NCBI GenBank assembly: GCA_902776955.1
Contig: CACYSG010000017.1
Coordinates: 1-64,000, forward strand
Source of the DNA: an uncultured Bacteroidales bacterium
Lineage (GTDB): Bacteria > Bacteroidota > Bacteroidia > Bacteroidales > Muribaculaceae
Reading direction: 5' to 3'
Length of the DNA: 64,000 nt
Shown: positions 18,401 through 26,061 of the stretch, in pieces
Position numbering within the stretch: the stretch's first letter is position 1
Layout: the number at the start of each line of letters is the position of its first letter
Program-made: the position numbers and the translations under genes
Notes under the pieces: model-generated
The model's input: only the letters and a program-made list of their open reading frames with translations
The model's database searches: none
What the model was told of the DNA's origin: nothing

Positions 18401-19753
18401 GGCTATAGCGTCGGGCGTGGCCTTGGCCTGCTGGCGGAACAGCGAGACGATGGTCTGGCTGTCGTCATACTCCAGTTCGCCAGGGTTGAAGCTGTCGAGG
18501 ATAGCCACCTGGTCGGCGGTGGCAATGTCGATGTCACGTAGGTATTCCTGGGTGATGAAGCCCTCGAGCACAGCCTCATAGCTCTCCAGTATCTGTGCAA
18601 CGAGTTCTTGCGAGAATTCGTTGGCTTTGTATTCGGCCTCAATCTCAATCTTGCGGTCATTAATGAAGGCCTTCAGGTAGAATGATTCTTCAAGCGTGTT
18701 GTTGGCTATTCTGATCATCTCCATGGGCTTGCCGTCGATAGTCTGGACGTCAAGCACATTGCCGTGCCAAGCGAAGATGGAGTTGGACTGCAGGTTCAAG
18801 TCCGCCATCAAGTCGGCATAGGAGTATGAATCGTGCTGGCGGCACCCGCCCATCTGGTCCTGTCCTTGTCTCAGCAGTTCCAGCACGGTGGTGTCGTTGG
18901 TGAATTTGGCATAAACCGGCAGGGTCTTGACCGTCATTCCTAACGAGCGGTTGAAGCGTTTGTCGGTTCGACCGTTATAGATGGTGTTGAACAGACTCTC
19001 CTGCTCGTTGTTGAACTTGGCCAGCAGGAAGGCATAGGCGGTGGTGAACAGCGTGCTCTTGAAAATGCCGTTCTTTTTGCAGTATTCATCCACGCGGCTC
19101 AAGTCGACCGACAGGGTGCGCAGCAATTGTCCCTCGCGATACTCGGGATCTTCCAGGTCGGGCACAAACTGGGTGAAGGTGTCGCCGCAGTCAAAGTTGG
19201 CGGCATACCACTTCTTGTCTTCATCAAAGGCGGGAGTCTTGCGCTTGGCGGCTTCGTCGGTGGCCACTTCCATCATCGTCATCTCCTCGGGGGCGATCTC
19301 CTCGCCACGATAGGCCTTGTCGATGTCTTGCATCAAGATCTGGAACGATGCGCCGTCCATGATGATGTGGTGGAAGTCGACCATGAAGTAATAATGCTCC
19401 TTGTCGCGCATCAGCCTGAAGCGGAACAGCCTATCGCCGTAGATGTTGAACGGCTCCACGAAGCGTGCCTTTTCTTGTTCCAGGTCTTGGATGTCTTCGA
19501 TGTTGAGCGACCATTGCTCGTTAGTCATGTCGAGCGTCTGTACCGGTTCCCCGTCTTCGCCCAGCTCGATGCGCGTGAACAGCGTGGGGTGAGCATTAAA
19601 GGCCGTCTTGACGGCGTCAAGCAGCCTCTGGCCGTCGAGCGAACGGTCAAGCACATAAACGAAAGGCAGATTATAGCATGGTTCTCCCTGGTGGTTTACA
19701 CATTCCACATAGATTCCGTATTGGGAGGTTGATAAGGGTGCTGAAGATTTCAT
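12488..19753 (-). CDS. Two-module nonribosomal peptide synthetase with reductase release domain (C-A-T-C-A-T-R)
   Basis: 2421 residues. Condensation 1 occupies 1-430 with active site HHIIMDG at 128-134. Adenylation 1 spans 435-910 (YTSGSTGVPKG at 580-590, YGPTETT at 712-718, Lys907). Carrier 1 spans 930-1000 with Ser963 in GLTSI. Condensation 2 spans 1025-1440 with HHLVFDG at 1148-1154. Adenylation 2 spans 1455-1940 (YTSGSTGRPKG at 1598-1608, Lys1930). Carrier 2 has Ser1984 in ELGGTSL. The terminal thioester-reductase domain (2055-2421) has NAD(P)H motif GATGYLG (2066-2072), Ser2185 and Y2217-x3-K2221. All catalytic residues seen are intact. There is no thioesterase and no epimerase. The enzyme should join two residues and release an aldehyde by NAD(P)H reduction; an N-terminal C domain often adds a fatty acyl group. 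Base use resembles the neighbours. Confidence 0.95.
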   Translation of the reverse strand: MKSSAPLSTSQYGIYVECVNHQGEPCYNLPFVYVLDRSLDGQRLLDAVKTAFNAHPTLFTRIELGEDGEPVQTLDMTNEQWSLNIEDIQDLEQEKARFVEPFNIYGDRLFRFRLMRDKEHYYFMVDFHHIIMDGASFQILMQDIDKAYRGEEIAPEEMTMMEVATDEAAKRKTPAFDEDKKWYAANFDCGDTFTQFVPDLEDPEYREGQLLRTLSVDLSRVDEYCKKNGIFKSTLFTTAYAFLLAKFNNEQESLFNTIYNGRTDKRFNRSLGMTVKTLPVYAKFTNDTTVLELLRQGQDQMGGCRQHDSYSYADLMADLNLQSNSIFAWHGNVLDVQTIDGKPMEMIRIANNTLEESFYLKAFINDRKIEIEAEYKANEFSQELVAQILESYEAVLEGFITQEYLRDIDIATADQVAILDSFNPGELEYDDSQTIVSLFRQQAKATPDAIAAVYLDKQFTYAQVDEISNRIAAYIVGKGLGAEDVVSVIIPRCEWMPIASMGVLKAGCAYQPLDPSYPKERLNFMMQDASAKLLIADEELRPIVDEYQGEVLLTKDIMGLPAAAAPQVDIKPDQLFILLYTSGSTGVPKGCQLIHRNLVAFCHWYHQMFDLQPGNKLAAYASYGFDANMMDTYPALTCGATVYIVPEELRLDLLALNEYFEQNGITHSFMTTQVCFQFATSVENHTLKYLSTGGEKLASIMPPQGIKFFNLYGPTETTVFITYYHVDKKMKEIPIGKAPKNVRLYIVDPQGHRLPVGAAGELWAAGPQVSRGYLNRPEKTAEVFIPNPFTTEEKYSRIYRTGDIVRYLPSGDIQFVGRRDGQVKIRGFRIELKEVESIIREFPGIKDATVQAFDDEGGGKFIAAYIVSDETIDIDALNNFIMDEKPPYMVPAVTMQIDAIPLNQNQKVNKRALPKPEKKATAVEESNVPMNVLEEELHQIIADIVNNKEFGVTTILGYAGLTSISAIKLAVQVNKRYGVTLDSKSLVKTGTLQAIENEILKSMLSGNGPAATEAAAPAAEAKTAAPLSYAQTGVYFDCMKNPTSTIYNIPYLLHYPEGIEAARLADTVKRVIEAHPEMSVHFTTQGDKIIQTLEDSLPVEVKVSEMSDEELAKFKKEFVQPFNLQKAPLYRSEVVTTPSGVHLLFDVHHLVFDGGSADLLIRQINAALEGKEVEKESYNYLDFVTDQQAAEESDTFKQAQQFFAEKLQTCEGANEIPADLPKSDEQGFIGEAVCPIDLDKATAFCRQHEVTPAHLFLAATSYVVSRYTNNRDVYLCTVSSGRSNLKIADTVGMFVNTLALGLNIDDVTVSEFLKNASDTFDQTLRHEDYPFARIATDYGFRPSIAYAYQVGVLSQYTVNDKPVGQELLELNVPKFKINIKIESCGVVVEYDDAIYSERVGRGLAESIVAVANRMMEQPQAKLRQLSIVSEGQEEELSHLRQVETGDVPAEAPFTFFHECIGHFAQTQPEHEALVAIDGRYNYKEMHEVTNRIAAALRKRGVQERDRVALLLPRTSRLILALFGVLKTGAAYIPCDPEYPADRVKLILEDSEARYIITTADRMDSVPAEKAINVEDLINDDNDGTVVTDINPDDLAYLIYTSGSTGRPKGVMLHHRGICNYLYGHPANVFANGVMTDAKRMLSVTTISFDAALQDIGTAYFNGKTLIVATEEQANNPLDLARLINEEHINMVSGTPSRWMTWLTSDDFCDAISRINIVRAGGEKFSDQLLNQLRKVTKARIFNCYGPTETTVASNNKELTHAEIVTVGKPQLNVVEFIVDQDGNELPVGVVGELYIGGRGVGRGYNNLDEMTRERFVDYHGERIYKSGDYAKWLPDGDVVILGRTDHQIKLRGLRIELGEIENVMLKVEGLKKVVILIRKINDKEHLCAYYTADREIAPDALKAEISKSLTQYMVPTAYLQLKEMPMTPNGKTDVKALPEPELAISSAYVEPANDTERTFCEIFADILQMDKVGATDNFFELGGTSLVVTRVIIDADKAGMHVAYGDVFANPTPRKLARLVTGESDDEGLDEITSFDYSTINALLEKNTLDNFRNGEREPLGDVLLTGATGYLGIHILRDLIDSDARNIYCLVRGKDMEAAAGRLRTLLFYYFSDAFKDLLGKRLHIILGDVTSDFSEGLKVDTVFNCAAIVKHFSEGTEIEDVNIGGAQRCVDYCLSTGAKLVHVSTASTRGLWAGEIKSDIFTEQRLYMGQFLGNKYIYSKFLAERLILDAVANKGLKAKIMRVGNLAARSTDGEFQANFQTNSFMGRIKVYNMLGCCPHSMRNMQVEFSPINEVAHAIVLLSSTPKECTVFHPYNIHGQFMGDVLTGLTTVGDGVRFVEQDEFAEAMERAKEDPQKAKQMSSLLAYQDMAHGQKTADVKRENNYTTQVLYRLGFDWSPTSWDYVERMLTAIGTLGFFDF

Positions 19754-19771
19754 TTTACTTGTTTTTAGTTA

Positions 19772-21136
19772 TTACCATTTTGTTGAGAAAATGCGCGGGG
19801 TGACAACGAGCGTAATGTATCCCCATCGCAGGCTGTTTTTTGAAGTGGAACGTTTCAGGCGCTCCATGGTTTCACCGCCCCACATGAACGAGGCTCCTGC
19901 CGATACACTCACGTCACGGCTGATGGCATAGCCTGCCTGGAACTCAATCTCGTGACCGAGGGTCTTGTGCATATCTGTGAGGTCGGTGGCGATGGCAAAG
20001 TAGTGGTAACTGGCATCGACCTTCATGTTCTTCAGGGGGCTAAAAGAGCCACCGATATAGGCATTCTGAAGACCGGGGGTGAAGCCGTGATGATAGGCGC
20101 TCACATAGAAGAAGTCCATTGCTCCATAGAACTGATGGTGGGAGCCATAGACGGTACTGAAGCCCTTGATGACATCGTGAAGCACCATGCCGATGTTGTG
20201 CCCCGTGGGCACGGCAAAATACTTATCACCACTCAAGTAGTCGTAGCCCGCTGTGACAGAAAATCTTGACGTCGGCAAATAGGTAACCTTGGCACTGGCC
20301 ATCCAAGCATCGATTTTGATGCCATGCTCGTTTTTGCCGAACTGCTTGTAGTAGGCACCCTCGGCTTTCCAGTGCTTGGGGGTGAACGACGTATATCCAC
20401 CGGCCAGATGTTGGAACCATGTTCTGTCGGGGTTATTCTCCAGTGCACTCTGCATGCCGATGTTCATGAACAGCAATGATGCTCCCAGCGGGAAACGCGG
20501 TAAGTCATAATGATACCACGCCGTGTGCATGGTTTTGTAGGGCTGTCCACCGTCCTTATAGATGGAGCCGCCGGCAGCCATCACATTGGCATTCTGATTA
20601 TAGGCCAGAATGACATGGGCCTTGTGGCCGTGACCTTCATAACCCAGTCGCAAGATGTCATGGGAAGATGAAGCCATCGCCCAGTCATCAGAGCCGATGA
20701 TGCGCTCGTCGTCATAGTTGAGGGCCACACGACCCACTTGGGCAAACATGCCGAAACGGGTGGTCATCTTCACCCAGGCCTCATGCAGATTGAAACCGCC
20801 TTTGCCCGCTTGTCCCCACACGCCAGAGTGCTGCGGCGTGACGAGGGCTTCGAGCCAGTCTCGCGTGAAGTGGATGGGAAGACGCGTGCGGCTGAGCACG
20901 AAGTTGGAGGTCGGTACCGAGGACTCGGTTCCTTCCTCATCGTTCGTTTCTACGGGTGCTTCAGGCATGCCGCCATAACGGGCCTCGCCACGTCCCAGGA
21001 ACTGCAAATCTATGCTGAACTGATTTTTTGGAGCGGCTGTGGTATCGCTAGGATTAGTAGGTGGTTGTGCTGTCGCCAGAAGCGCAGTTGTGGCGATGGC
21101 TGCCAGCAGCCACCGCCTATTGTTCATGCGTTTCAT
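19772..21136 (-). CDS. Outer-membrane beta-barrel (alginate-export/porin-like)
   Basis: The 454-residue protein has a signal peptide (about 1-24, LLATAQ) followed by alternating hydrophobic/polar strands rich in aromatic ends throughout, such as WYHYDLPRFPLGASLLF and VDASYHYFAIATDL, ending ...PRIFSTKW. This fits a monomeric barrel resembling Bacteroidales alginate-export-type porins. ATG at 21136 (MKRMNNRRW) is chosen because longer frames run into the STAS gene. It lies 13 nt after the STAS gene and 18 nt before the NRPS, so it belongs to the operon. It may let the peptide product or precursors cross the outer membrane; this is inference and substrate is unknown. Confidence 0.75.
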   Translation of the reverse strand: MKRMNNRRWLLAAIATTALLATAQPPTNPSDTTAAPKNQFSIDLQFLGRGEARYGGMPEAPVETNDEEGTESSVPTSNFVLSRTRLPIHFTRDWLEALVTPQHSGVWGQAGKGGFNLHEAWVKMTTRFGMFAQVGRVALNYDDERIIGSDDWAMASSSHDILRLGYEGHGHKAHVILAYNQNANVMAAGGSIYKDGGQPYKTMHTAWYHYDLPRFPLGASLLFMNIGMQSALENNPDRTWFQHLAGGYTSFTPKHWKAEGAYYKQFGKNEHGIKIDAWMASAKVTYLPTSRFSVTAGYDYLSGDKYFAVPTGHNIGMVLHDVIKGFSTVYGSHHQFYGAMDFFYVSAYHHGFTPGLQNAYIGGSFSPLKNMKVDASYHYFAIATDLTDMHKTLGHEIEFQAGYAISRDVSVSAGASFMWGGETMERLKRSTSKNSLRWGYITLVVTPRIFSTKW

Positions 21137-21149
21137 AATCGTGGGAGAT

Positions 21150-21452
21150 TCACGCAAACTCAAACAAGTTGATGAACCCGGTAATCTTGAACACGTTCTT
21201 GATGTCATCATTGACGTTGCACAGAACGACTTTGTGGCCTTGGGCCTTGGCCTTCTTGAGCACGTCAAGCAGAATGCGCAATCCACTAGATGCGATGTAC
21301 TCCAGTTCTTTACACTCGATCACCACATCCTTGCTGATAGCTGCGGTAACGGGCTTCAGCGTTTGATCTACCTCGATGGCTGCTGCGGTATCAAAGGAAC
21401 CAACCAGCGTGATCATTGTTTTCTCGTCTAATTCTTGAATTGTAGTTTTCAT
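21150..21452 (-). CDS. STAS-domain anti-sigma-factor-antagonist-like protein
   Basis: The 100-residue single STAS domain has the phosphorylation loop ELEYIASSGLRILLDVLK at about 49-66. Ser55 or Ser56 is the candidate phospho-site; the Asp usual before it is Ala54 here. SpoIIAA/RsbV proteins switch partners according to phosphorylation by an RsbW-type kinase and dephosphorylation by an RsbU/SpoIIE-type phosphatase. Both enzymatic activities are encoded in the gene immediately upstream (27-nt gap), and the NRPS operon follows. No classical sigma-B-type sigma factor is encoded here, so the final target is unknown. Confidence 0.9.
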   Translation of the reverse strand: MKTTIQELDEKTMITLVGSFDTAAAIEVDQTLKPVTAAISKDVVIECKELEYIASSGLRILLDVLKKAKAQGHKVVLCNVNDDIKNVFKITGFINLFEFA

Positions 21453-21479
21453 TTTATTTATAGTTTTAAATGATTAATA

Positions 21480-23690
21480 TCATTGATTGTTATTATAATT
21501 CTTGGTGATGGTGAGCACGTTCTTGCCATCGACGCGCTCATAGTTGACGCTGTCCATCAGCGACTGCACGAGCAGGATGCCCAGTCCGCCGATGGGACGC
21601 TCCTCGGCGCTAAGCGTGGTGTCGGCTTCACTCTTCAGGGTCGGGTCAAAGGCCTTACCGGCGTCTATAATGATGAACTTGATGCTATGATCGGTTCCCT
21701 TGGCGGTGATGGTAACATCCCCTTGTGTGCCAATAGGATAGGCATAGCTCATCACGTTGACGACGGCCTCCTCGACAGCCAGCATCAGTTGAGACGACAA
21801 AGATGCCTCAAGGTTTAATCGTTCAGACACCGATTTGACAAAATTATTAAGTTCGGGAACTTGACGCACATCATTACTCAATGTAATCGTCTCGTCGAAC
21901 ACGGCCTGCTCTTCATGATGGTGGTAATGGACACAGAGCATGGTCAAGTCATCGCTCTGTTGTGCTCCGTTGGCAAAACGTACGGCTCCGTCATGTTGTG
22001 ATTCCATCAGTTGTGACGGGGAAATCTTGCCTTGTCCCAGACTGGTTTGTGCCGTTTCAATGATGCGCTGCAGACCATACAGGTTGTGATTGGTGTTAGC
22101 CATCTCGGTCAAGCCGTCGGTATAGAGCAGCAGCGACGCCTCGCGGGGTAGTTGCTCTTCTTGCAGGAGATAGGTGGTGTCGGGGAATAAGCCCAACGGC
22201 AAGTTGGCGTTCACTTGCAGGGTTCTAACCTCGCTGTCAATAATCAGCGGAGCGTCGTGGCCGGCGTTGCAGTAGCGCAGGCGCCCCGTGGGCAGGTCGA
22301 GTACACCGATGAACATGGTGACAAACATATTGGCCTCGTTACCCTCACAGGCTGCCTCGTTGATGGCATGCATGATGCGAGAGGGATTGCTCTCGTTGCG
22401 GGACAAACTGCGGAACAGGGAATGCACTACCGCCATCACCAGTGACGACGGCACGCCCTTGCCGCTCACATCACCGATGCAGAAGTACAGTTTCTCGTCG
22501 CGGATGAAAAAGTCATACAAGTCTCCTCCCACTTCGAGCGCCGAGACCTGTTTACCGCTCACGTCAACGTCGGGCCGTGTGATGTCGCTGTGGGGCAACA
22601 TCTCGCTCTGAATCTTCTGGGCAATGTGCAGCTCGCTGTCGGTGCGCTCCTTGTTCAGCCTGGATTCATGCAGTCGTTTCACGTATTGGTGGACACGGTA
22701 CAGAATGAATCCTAACAAGGAGAAGGCTCCGAGCATGAGCAGCAGCATGTTGCGGCGCATGACATTGAGCTTGCCGTAAACCTCGTCGTCATAGCACACC
22801 ATCACCACCTGCCAGTGGGGCTGGCCTTTGATAAAGGCATGGTAGGCATATCCCGTGCGCTTCTCTCTGTCTTTGAACGTGATGACTTTGCTGCGGCCCG
22901 AGCTGCTGGGCTCGCGCTCGCACGTGCTGTCATTAATCATTTTCACGACAGCTTCCACGACACTTTGCTGGGTATGGCTACTTTCGGGTTTGGAGATGAG
23001 TTTGCCTTCCTCGGTGAGCAACAGGAAGAAGGTGGAGGGATAATTATGTCTGGTGTTCAAGGTGTCGATGATGCCCTCGGTCGACAGGTCGATGCCGAGA
23101 GTACCGACGATTTTACCGCTCTCGTCGGTGAGGGGCATGGCATAGGTCGTAACCACCTTGCCGCAACCATCAGAATCCAGATAGGGGTCGCTCCAGGTAG
23201 CAGTGTTGTTCAGGACGGCTTGCTGGTAGTACTCGCGTTGAGTGTAGTCATGCGATTCACTGGCAACTTGCTTGGTGTAGATACTGTCACCACTACGGAT
23301 GGCCACTGGCTCAAACAGCCGTGAACGGTCGGGATAATACTCGGGAGTAAATGCGGTGAAACAAGTCATCACGTCATTATTGGACGCAACGATTCGTTTG
23401 ATGATGCGGGGAATGGCATCGGGTTTCTTGAGTTGGTGTTGGATGGGCCACAGATAGTTGCGCACCATATCCTCGTGTGACTTGAGCATGCTCTTGACAA
23501 TCACGGCCTTTAAGGTCATCTCGCTCTCGGCGCGGTTGTCAAGGCCTTCCTCAACCATGCTGTGGGCATAGTTGTACTGGGTCAGTGAAATGAGTTCGAT
23601 AAGTGCACCCGCAAGCAGGATGAGGGCAATGGCCGATATGGACTTGCGGTAATGGCTTCTCTTGAATTTGTTAAACAGTTGCTTGAACAT
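21480..23690 (-). CDS. Membrane sensor with PP2C/SpoIIE phosphatase and C-terminal RsbW-like kinase domain
   Basis: 736 residues. TM1 lies at about 16-38, a periplasmic Cache-like sensor at about 45-300 and TM2 at about 313-333. A SpoIIE/PP2C phosphatase domain follows at about 350-590 with EVGGDLYD (386-393), GDVSGKG (406-412) and TDG (524-526). The C-terminal HATPase_c_2 domain spans about 605-732, with N-box EEAVVNVMSYAY (640-651) and GGLGILLV (701-708). The first activity would dephosphorylate and the second phosphorylate a STAS protein, here most simply the one encoded 27 nt downstream. This puts RsbU-like and RsbW-like roles in one sensor protein. It is the first gene of the NRPS operon. 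Confidence 0.92.
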   Translation of the reverse strand: MFKQLFNKFKRSHYRKSISAIALILLAGALIELISLTQYNYAHSMVEEGLDNRAESEMTLKAVIVKSMLKSHEDMVRNYLWPIQHQLKKPDAIPRIIKRIVASNNDVMTCFTAFTPEYYPDRSRLFEPVAIRSGDSIYTKQVASESHDYTQREYYQQAVLNNTATWSDPYLDSDGCGKVVTTYAMPLTDESGKIVGTLGIDLSTEGIIDTLNTRHNYPSTFFLLLTEEGKLISKPESSHTQQSVVEAVVKMINDSTCEREPSSSGRSKVITFKDREKRTGYAYHAFIKGQPHWQVVMVCYDDEVYGKLNVMRRNMLLLMLGAFSLLGFILYRVHQYVKRLHESRLNKERTDSELHIAQKIQSEMLPHSDITRPDVDVSGKQVSALEVGGDLYDFFIRDEKLYFCIGDVSGKGVPSSLVMAVVHSLFRSLSRNESNPSRIMHAINEAACEGNEANMFVTMFIGVLDLPTGRLRYCNAGHDAPLIIDSEVRTLQVNANLPLGLFPDTTYLLQEEQLPREASLLLYTDGLTEMANTNHNLYGLQRIIETAQTSLGQGKISPSQLMESQHDGAVRFANGAQQSDDLTMLCVHYHHHEEQAVFDETITLSNDVRQVPELNNFVKSVSERLNLEASLSSQLMLAVEEAVVNVMSYAYPIGTQGDVTITAKGTDHSIKFIIIDAGKAFDPTLKSEADTTLSAEERPIGGLGILLVQSLMDSVNYERVDGKNVLTITKNYNNNQ

Positions 23691-23745
23691 CGTGATTTAT
23701 TTTGAATAGATATTCAATGTTGTTGGCTGTTATTCATCGAATGTG

Positions 23746-23776
23746 CAAAGGTATAAATTTTTGATTAATTTTTCAA
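23746..23776 (-). promoter_or_regulatory. Promoter of the sensor-STAS-barrel-NRPS operon
   Basis: TACCTTTG (23746-23753, minus) has a -33-like TTGA (23773-23776) after 19 nt. It gives a leader of about 50 nt to the ATG at 23690. No comparable box is seen between the later genes, which supports one long transcript. Confidence 0.6.
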
Positions 23777-23788
23777 TGAGTTTTGGGG

Positions 23789-23962
23789 CTAAAATATGCC
23801 TTGTAAATAAAAAAAGTAATGATATAGATGTTGGCTCCAACCTTGCGGGGATAATGCCAATTTCACAAATTCATCTAATTGAATGCGATTTTTAATCTCT
23901 TCGTGTAATTCGCCAAAGTAGCGTTGAAAACAATCAATGGGCCAGCTGCTATGTCGTTCCAT
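23789..23962 (-). CDS. Possible 57-residue small protein or gene relic
   Basis: An ATG-started frame (MERHSSWPID..., ending FYLQGIF) fills most of the 337-nt spacer between typA and the NRPS operon. The amino-acid sequence looks protein-like, with a Trp/Tyr/Phe-rich C-terminal half, but I recognise no family. It is AT-richer than neighbours, begins inside the typA terminator tail and has no clear promoter. It may be a decayed gene remnant or chance. The rest of 23691-24027 holds the operon promoter and the typA terminator. Confidence 0.22.
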   Translation of the reverse strand: MERHSSWPIDCFQRYFGELHEEIKNRIQLDEFVKLALSPQGWSQHLYHYFFYLQGIF

Positions 23963-23996
23963 AAAAAAATAGGGTCGCCTGGACAGGCAACCCTAT
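23962..23996 (-). terminator. typA terminator
   Basis: On the minus strand ATAGGGTTGCCTG and CAGGCGACCCTAT form a long stem followed by seven T, 32 nt past the typA stop codon. Confidence 0.9.
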
Positions 23997-24027
23997 AAAT
24001 GCTTCTCTTGTGATGACAGGCGTGGTA

Positions 24028-25845
24028 TCAATCCTCGTCCTGACCGTTGGCCTTGGCGATGCGCTTGCGCTCGAGCTCGTCAAGGACAATCTTGCGCATG
24101 CGTATGTGGTTAGGTGTGATTTCCACATACTCATCGGCCTTGATGTACTCCAGGGCCTCTTCCAGGCTGAAGACGATGGGAGGCACAATCTTCACCTTGT
24201 CGTCGGCGCCGCTGGCACGCATGTTGGTCAGCTTCTTGGACTTGGTCACGTTGATGACCAGGTCTTTCTCCTTGGTGTGCTCGCCCACGACCTGACCGCC
24301 ATAGACATCCTCCTGCGGGAAGATGAAGAAGCGGCCGCGGTCCTGAAGCTTGTCGATGGCATAGGCGTAGGCGGTGCCGCCCTCCATGGCCACCAGCGAA
24401 CCGTTGGTGCGGCGGGCGATATCGCCCTTCCACGGCTCGTAGGCGAGGAAGCGGTGCGACATGATGGCCTCGCCGGCACTGGCGGTGAGCACGTTGGTGC
24501 GCAGGCCGATGATGCCGCGTGACGGAATCTTGAACTGCAGGTGGATGCGGTCGTTCTGGGTATCCATCATGGTCATCTCGCCCTTGCGGCGGGTAACCAG
24601 GTCAATCATCTTGCTGGAATACTCCTCGGGCACGTTGATGCTCAGCTCCTCGATGGGCTCGCACTTCACGCCGTCGATGGTCTTGATAATCACCTGCGGC
24701 TGTCCCACCTGGAGTTCATAGCCCTCGCGGCGCATCTCCTCGATGAGTACCGACAGGTGCAGTACGCCGCGGCCATAGACATTCCACGCGTCCTCGCCCT
24801 CGGTGCGCTCCACACGCAGGGCCAGGTTCTTATCCAGCTCGCGCTGCAGGCGGTCCCAGATGTGACGCGAGGTCACATACTTGCCGTCCCTGCCGAAGAA
24901 AGGTGAGTCGTTGATGCAGAAGCGCATCGACATCGTCGGCTCGTCAATCGCGATGCGGGGCAGGGCCTCGGGGTTGGTGGGCAGCGTCACGGTGTCGCCG
25001 ATTTCAAAGCCCTCCAGGCCGATGATGGCGCAGATATCGCCGCTGCTCACGCTCTCGACATGTTTCTGTCCCATGCCCTCAAAGGTGCGCAGCTCCTTAA
25101 TCTTCTGCTTGACGATCTCGCCGTCTTTCTTGCACAGGGCCACTTCCATGCCGTCCTTGAGGGTGCCGCGGTGCACACGGCCCACGGCGATGCGGCCCAC
25201 ATAGCTGCTGTAGTCAAGCGATGTGATGAGCATTTGTGCGTCGCCCTCAAGCATCTCGGGCTCCGGGATGTACTTGATGATGGCATCAAGCACGGCGGTG
25301 ATGTTGTCGGTGGGTTGCTGCCAGTCGTCGCTCATCCAGCCCTCCTTGGCCGAGCCGAAGATGGTGGGGAAGTCCAGCTGATCCTCGGTGGCGTCGAGGT
25401 TGCACATCAGGTCAAACACCATCTCCTGCACCTCGTCGGGGCGGCAGTTGGGCTTATCGACCTTGTTGATGACGACGATGGGTTTGAGACCCAGTTGCAG
25501 GGCTTTCTGCAACACAAACCGCGTCTGGGGCATCGGACCCTCAAAGGCGTCAACCAGCAGCAGGCAGCCGTCGGCCATGTTGAGCACGCGCTCCACCTCA
25601 CCGCCGAAGTCGCTATGCCCCGGGGTGTCGATGATGTTGATCTTATAGCCGTTGTAGGAGATGGAAACGTTCTTGGACAGGATGGTGATGCCGCGCTCGC
25701 GTTCCAGGTCGTTGCTGTCCAGGATCTGGGTGCCCATATTTTGGTTATCGCGGAACAGGTTTCCTGCCGCTAACATTTTATCTACCAGAGTTGTCTTGCC
25801 ATGATCGACATGAGCGATGATGGCCACATTGCGGATGTTTTGCAT
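24028..25845 (-). CDS. typA: Ribosome-associated translational GTPase TypA/BipA
   Basis: 605 residues, normal length. The G1 motif [13 protein letters not shown] is at about 10-22, the switch region with RERGITI at about 48-54, [11 protein letters not shown] at about 73-83 and NKVDKPNC at about 127-134. The TypA-specific C-terminus ([13 protein letters not shown] segment [10 protein letters not shown]) is present. It is an EF-G-like GTPase involved in ribosome assembly and stress or cold adaptation. A full promoter lies at 25868-25898 and a strong terminator follows, so it is monocistronic. Confidence 0.97.
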   Translation of the reverse strand: MQNIRNVAIIAHVDHGKTTLVDKMLAAGNLFRDNQNMGTQILDSNDLERERGITILSKNVSISYNGYKINIIDTPGHSDFGGEVERVLNMADGCLLLVDAFEGPMPQTRFVLQKALQLGLKPIVVINKVDKPNCRPDEVQEMVFDLMCNLDATEDQLDFPTIFGSAKEGWMSDDWQQPTDNITAVLDAIIKYIPEPEMLEGDAQMLITSLDYSSYVGRIAVGRVHRGTLKDGMEVALCKKDGEIVKQKIKELRTFEGMGQKHVESVSSGDICAIIGLEGFEIGDTVTLPTNPEALPRIAIDEPTMSMRFCINDSPFFGRDGKYVTSRHIWDRLQRELDKNLALRVERTEGEDAWNVYGRGVLHLSVLIEEMRREGYELQVGQPQVIIKTIDGVKCEPIEELSINVPEEYSSKMIDLVTRRKGEMTMMDTQNDRIHLQFKIPSRGIIGLRTNVLTASAGEAIMSHRFLAYEPWKGDIARRTNGSLVAMEGGTAYAYAIDKLQDRGRFFIFPQEDVYGGQVVGEHTKEKDLVINVTKSKKLTNMRASGADDKVKIVPPIVFSLEEALEYIKADEYVEITPNHIRMRKIVLDELERKRIAKANGQDED

Positions 25846-25867
25846 ATTGCCTTATTGAATTTGGGTG

Positions 25868-25898
25868 CAAAGATAGTGCAAATTGAGCGCCTAGCAAA
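25868..25898 (-). promoter_or_regulatory. typA promoter
   Basis: On the minus strand TTTG (25895-25898), 19 nt and TATCTTTG (25868-25875) match the Bacteroidales consensus exactly. Confidence 0.75.
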
Positions 25899-26020
25899 AC
25901 AACTTGTTGTTTTTCTGCTTAAATATCCTTTTCGGTGGCCGATGACGGACCGATGAGCGGTCACAAGTGCAATTCTTAAAAATTTTAGCGTTTTTGCTTG
26001 TTTTTATTCACATTATTTTA

Positions 26021-26028
26021 TATATTTG
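26021..26028 (+). promoter_or_regulatory. -7 box (TATATTTG) for the transglutaminase-like gene
   Basis: It matches TAnnTTTG, 33 nt before ATG 26062. CTTG at 25997-26000 is a weak -33 candidate with a 20-nt spacer. Confidence 0.5.
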
Positions 26029-26061
26029 CGGCGGATTACTTTTTTATAGACACTAATTATT

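Noticed and set aside
21137..21286. Longer start for the barrel gene
   Set aside because: The extra 50 residues are the STAS gene read in another frame; a clean signal peptide starts at ATG 21136.
19772..23690. Sporulation or sigma-B regulatory locus
   Set aside because: SpoIIE-, STAS- and RsbW-like domains are present, but Bacteroidales lack sporulation and sigma-B and no sigma factor is encoded here; only a generic partner switch is supported.
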